A stretch of DNA of 8,970 bases from an uncultured Veillonella sp. (GTDB lineage Bacteria > Bacillota > Negativicutes > Veillonellales > Veillonellaceae): positions 1 through 8,970 of the forward strand of contig CAKPXR010000056.1 in the NCBI GenBank assembly GCA_934202215.1, given 5' to 3'. A program made the translations under genes and the position numbers. The notes under the pieces were generated by a model. The model searched no databases. It saw nothing but the letters and a program-made list of their open reading frames with translations, and was not told where the DNA came from. Every line of letters begins with the position of its first letter. Within the stretch, counting starts at the first letter, position 1. Shown in pieces: positions 6,521 through 8,970 of the stretch.

Positions 6521-8269
6521 ATGAAACGTACAAAAATCGTATGTACTGTAGGTCCGGGAACGGATAAATTTGGTATTTTAGAAGATATGATGCGAGCGGG
6601 CATGAATGTGGCTCGTTTTAATTTCTCTCACGGATCTCATGAAGAGCAAGCAGAGCGTATGCAAATGGTGCGTGATGCGGCGATGATTGTAAATAAACCA
6701 ATCGCTTTGTTGCTTGATACAAAAGGTCCAGAGGTACGTCTAGGCCTATTTAAAGAGGGCAAGGTATTCCTTGAAGCAGGACAACAATTTACATTAACTA
6801 CAGATGATGTGGAAGGTACAAAAGAAATTAGTTCTGTTAACCACAAAGGTCTTGTAGGTGACGTGTCTATAGGGGACAAGATTTTATTGGCTGATGGTCT
6901 TGTAACACTTACAATCGATATTATCGAAGGTAATAATATCATTACTACGGTTCAAAACAGCGGTGAAATCGGCAATCGTAAACGTGTGGCTGTGCCAGGC
7001 GTAGCACTTAGCTTGCCACCTGTATCTGAACAGGACGAAGCGGACTTGCGCTTTGGCTGCCAACAAGGTGTAGACTTTGTAGCCGCATCCTTTATGCAAC
7101 GAGGTAAAGATATCGTAGCCATTCGTCGTATTCTTGAATCTGAACAAAAAGATATCAAAATTATCGCAAAAATTGAAAATGCTGAAGGCGTTAAAAATAT
7201 TGATGAAATCTTAGAAGTAGCGGACGGCCTTATGGTGGCTCGTGGTGACCTCGGTGTAGAAATTCCTGCAGAAGAGGTGCCAGTGCTTCAAAAAATGATG
7301 ATTGAAAAATGTAATAACTTGGGTAAACCAGTTATTACCGCTACGCAAATGCTTGAGTCTATGATTCAAAATCCACGCCCTACACGGGCTGAAGCAAGTG
7401 ATGTGGCTAATGCTATTTTAGACGGTACAGATGCCATCATGTTATCTGGTGAAACAGCAAATGGCGCTTACCCTGTAGAGGCCGTTACGACTATGACTCG
7501 CATTGCGGAGGTAACTGAACAGGCTGATATTTATGATAATAAAAACCGTGCTCATCAAGATGGAGACATGACTACTACTAGCGCAGTATGTTTAGCTAGT
7601 GTGCGCATCGCTCAAAATCTTGGGGCGGCTGCAATTTTGACATGTACTGAATCTGGATATACTGCACTCAGTGTGGCACGTCATCGTCCAAATTGTAAAA
7701 TTATTGCTGTTACTCCACATGAGGAAACAATCCGTCGTATGCAATTGTGCTGGGGTGTAGAAGCGATTATAGGACATGAAATTGTTAATTCTGATGAGAT
7801 GGTAAAACAAGCTATTACATGTGCTTTGGGTACAGGTGCTATTGAGTCTGGTGATCTTGTAGTTGTTACAGCTGGTGTACCATCTGGTGCATCAGGTACT
7901 ACAAACATGATTCGCGTTCATATTGCAGGTCAAGTACTCTTATCGGGTAATGGTATTTTACGTAAATCCGTTACAGGTAATGTATTTGTGGCGGCAAATC
8001 ATAAAGATAATTATAACAGCTTCAAAGATGGCGATATCCTCGTTGTAGGTACTATGGAACCTGAATTGATGGCTATTGCTAAACGTGCAGGTGGCATTAT
8101 TGCCGTAGAGGATGGTTATACATCTGATAGCGCTATTGCAGGCATTACTTATGGTATTCCTGTTATTTTAGGTGCTAAAAATGCTCATGAAGTGCTTTTA
8201 GAAGGTCAAGAAGTAACTATCGACGGTGAACGTGGTAAGGTTTTTGCAGGCATTGCAAATGCTCGATAA
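6521..8269 (+). CDS. pyk: Pyruvate kinase with C-terminal PEP-utiliser-like domain
   Basis: A 582-residue cytosolic enzyme that converts phosphoenolpyruvate and ADP to pyruvate and ATP. The N-terminal K-I-V-C-T-V-G-P and A-R-F-N-F-S-H-G (31-38) are present, as is the L-L-D-T-K-G-P-E-V-R loop. The catalytic A-K-I-E-N (K217, E219), A-R-G-D-L-G-V, N-P-R-P-T-R-A-E and M-L-S-G-E-T-A-N-G motifs follow in the usual order. The A, B and C domains fill about residues 1-475. The last ~100 residues are the extra C-terminal domain found in Bacillus and Geobacillus enzymes, related to the swivelling phosphohistidine domain of PEP-utilising enzymes. In that domain the usual T-S-H is T-S-D here (D536), so no phosphohistidine could form. 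The upstream gap of 48 bases has no terminator, so transcription from dnaE is likely. In a lactate fermenter the enzyme's flux and direction may differ from glycolytic species; that is inference. Confidence 0.97.
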   Translation: MKRTKIVCTVGPGTDKFGILEDMMRAGMNVARFNFSHGSHEEQAERMQMVRDAAMIVNKPIALLLDTKGPEVRLGLFKEGKVFLEAGQQFTLTTDDVEGTKEISSVNHKGLVGDVSIGDKILLADGLVTLTIDIIEGNNIITTVQNSGEIGNRKRVAVPGVALSLPPVSEQDEADLRFGCQQGVDFVAASFMQRGKDIVAIRRILESEQKDIKIIAKIENAEGVKNIDEILEVADGLMVARGDLGVEIPAEEVPVLQKMMIEKCNNLGKPVITATQMLESMIQNPRPTRAEASDVANAILDGTDAIMLSGETANGAYPVEAVTTMTRIAEVTEQADIYDNKNRAHQDGDMTTTSAVCLASVRIAQNLGAAAILTCTESGYTALSVARHRPNCKIIAVTPHEETIRRMQLCWGVEAIIGHEIVNSDEMVKQAITCALGTGAIESGDLVVVTAGVPSGASGTTNMIRVHIAGQVLLSGNGILRKSVTGNVFVAANHKDNYNSFKDGDILVVGTMEPELMAIAKRAGGIIAVEDGYTSDSAIAGITYGIPVILGAKNAHEVLLEGQEVTIDGERGKVFAGIANAR

Positions 8270-8292
8270 TCTTTACTGAGTGATAATTAAAT

Positions 8293-8300
8293 AAGGAGGG
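8293..8300 (+). promoter_or_regulatory. Ribosome binding site of the BI-1 family gene
   Basis: AAGGAGGG sits five bases before ATG 8306 and fixes this start. No terminator or clear promoter is seen in the 36 bases after pyk, so the gene may be read as part of the same transcript. Confidence 0.85.
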
Positions 8301-8305
8301 ATAAC

Positions 8306-8970
8306 ATGAATCCGTATAATGTAACAGGACCTACTGCAACTGAGGTTGCACAGGTTGAAAGTATCGTATCCCAACGTTTAAAAGGCTCCTTCTTGTGGAT
8401 GGTTGTAGGATTACTTACTACCATCGGTGTTGGAGTGGCTGCGTTGGCAAATCCTAACTGGTTACGCTTTGCGTACCAAAACTTTAATATTATCCTACTA
8501 GTTGAACTAGGCGTAGTATTCCTATTTAGCGCTCGTGCATATAGTGCCAATGTTATGACTTTAAAAGGTATGTTTTTTCTCTATAGTGCCTTGAATGGTC
8601 TTACATTAACACTCATATCCTTGCGGTATAATGTATTTGAAGTGGTTATCCCTGCGTTAATCGGTACGCTGGCATTCTTTATTGGCTTTGCTATAGTAGG
8701 GGCTACTACAAAACGCAATTTATCATCTCTTACACCGTATGTAATGGCTGCTTTGTTCGGTATGATCATCGTATCCTTGGTGATGATGGGGGCTCGCTAC
8801 TTTAACTGGACTGTACTTAGTGGTTTTAGTGATACTATTAGCCTCGTATTTGGTTATTTAGGGGTTGTAGTATTTTCCATCTTTACAGCGATTGATGTAA
8901 ACCGCATTAAAAATAATGTGACACAAGTAGCTCTAGTGGAAGATGAAACAATTCTAGACCGCATTGAAAT
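8306..8970 (+). CDS. Bax inhibitor-1 (BI-1/YccA-like) family membrane protein, 3' end outside window
   Basis: The frame is open to the window edge and gives 221 residues; related proteins are usually about 230-260, so roughly the last 30-40 residues, including a final membrane helix, are missing. After a polar N-terminus, six hydrophobic segments are visible at about residues 28-48, 61-78, 89-106, 113-135, 142-162 and 178-197. Family signatures are the Y-S-A-L-N-G-L-T-L motif in the third segment (93-101) and F-T-A-I-D-V-N-R-I-K (193-202) at the end of the sixth, with the conserved Asp at D197. Members are inner-membrane proteins; some (YetJ of Bacillus) are reported as pH-sensitive calcium channels, and YccA of E. 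coli modulates the FtsH protease. Which role applies here cannot be told. The gene probably belongs to the pyk transcript. Confidence 0.9.
   Translation, partial: MNPYNVTGPTATEVAQVESIVSQRLKGSFLWMVVGLLTTIGVGVAALANPNWLRFAYQNFNIILLVELGVVFLFSARAYSANVMTLKGMFFLYSALNGLTLTLISLRYNVFEVVIPALIGTLAFFIGFAIVGATTKRNLSSLTPYVMAALFGMIIVSLVMMGARYFNWTVLSGFSDTISLVFGYLGVVVFSIFTAIDVNRIKNNVTQVALVEDETILDRIE

Noticed and set aside
8287..8769. Antisense open frames at the right end
   Set aside because: They overlap the BI-1 family gene, whose + strand frame has a strong ribosome site, family motifs and membrane segments.
1..8970. Insertion sequence, CRISPR array, tRNA or rRNA
   Set aside because: No transposase, regular spaced repeats, terminal inverted repeats or tRNA-like clover pattern was seen on either strand by eye.

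Overview
This 8,970-base window looks like chromosomal DNA from a diderm member of the Negativicutes, most likely Veillonella or a close relative. That assignment is inferred from the AT-rich but not extreme base composition, strong AGGAGG-type ribosome binding sites, a Firmicutes-style DnaE and Pyk, and a two-partner-secretion (CdiA/FhaB-type) exoprotein, which requires an outer membrane. All recognised genes are on the + strand.

Left part (1-2205): the 3' end of a very large CdiA/filamentous-haemagglutinin-type exoprotein, open from the first base and ending at 1560. Its last ~229 residues are a polymorphic-toxin tip following a conserved pretoxin region. A small gene (1583-2053) encodes a protein with one N-terminal membrane anchor and an exported domain, and is the likely cognate immunity protein. 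The tip has two blocks that resemble the C-terminal domain of colicin M (lipid II hydrolase). However, the catalytic Asp of the D-x-Y-D motif is Asn here and the following His-Arg pair is missing. The anchored periplasmic layout of the immunity candidate matches that of the colicin M immunity protein Cmi, so the pair may act in the target periplasm or on its membrane. The module is visibly more AT-rich than what follows and is closed by a strong intrinsic terminator (2160-2205).

Right part (2206-8970): a housekeeping block in tight + strand array. It contains a YgjP/DUF45 (SprT-like) zinc metalloprotein, dnaE (replicative DNA polymerase III alpha with a complete PHP metal site), pyk (pyruvate kinase with the extra C-terminal PEP-utiliser-like domain) and the start of a Bax inhibitor-1 family membrane protein that runs off the right edge. 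Gaps of 12, 48 and 36 bases with no terminator between them suggest one transcription unit. The pfkA gene that often sits between dnaE and pyk in Firmicutes is absent.

The part most likely to be undescribed is the toxin tip plus its membrane-anchored immunity candidate. The rest is conventional, with a few notable residue-level details.
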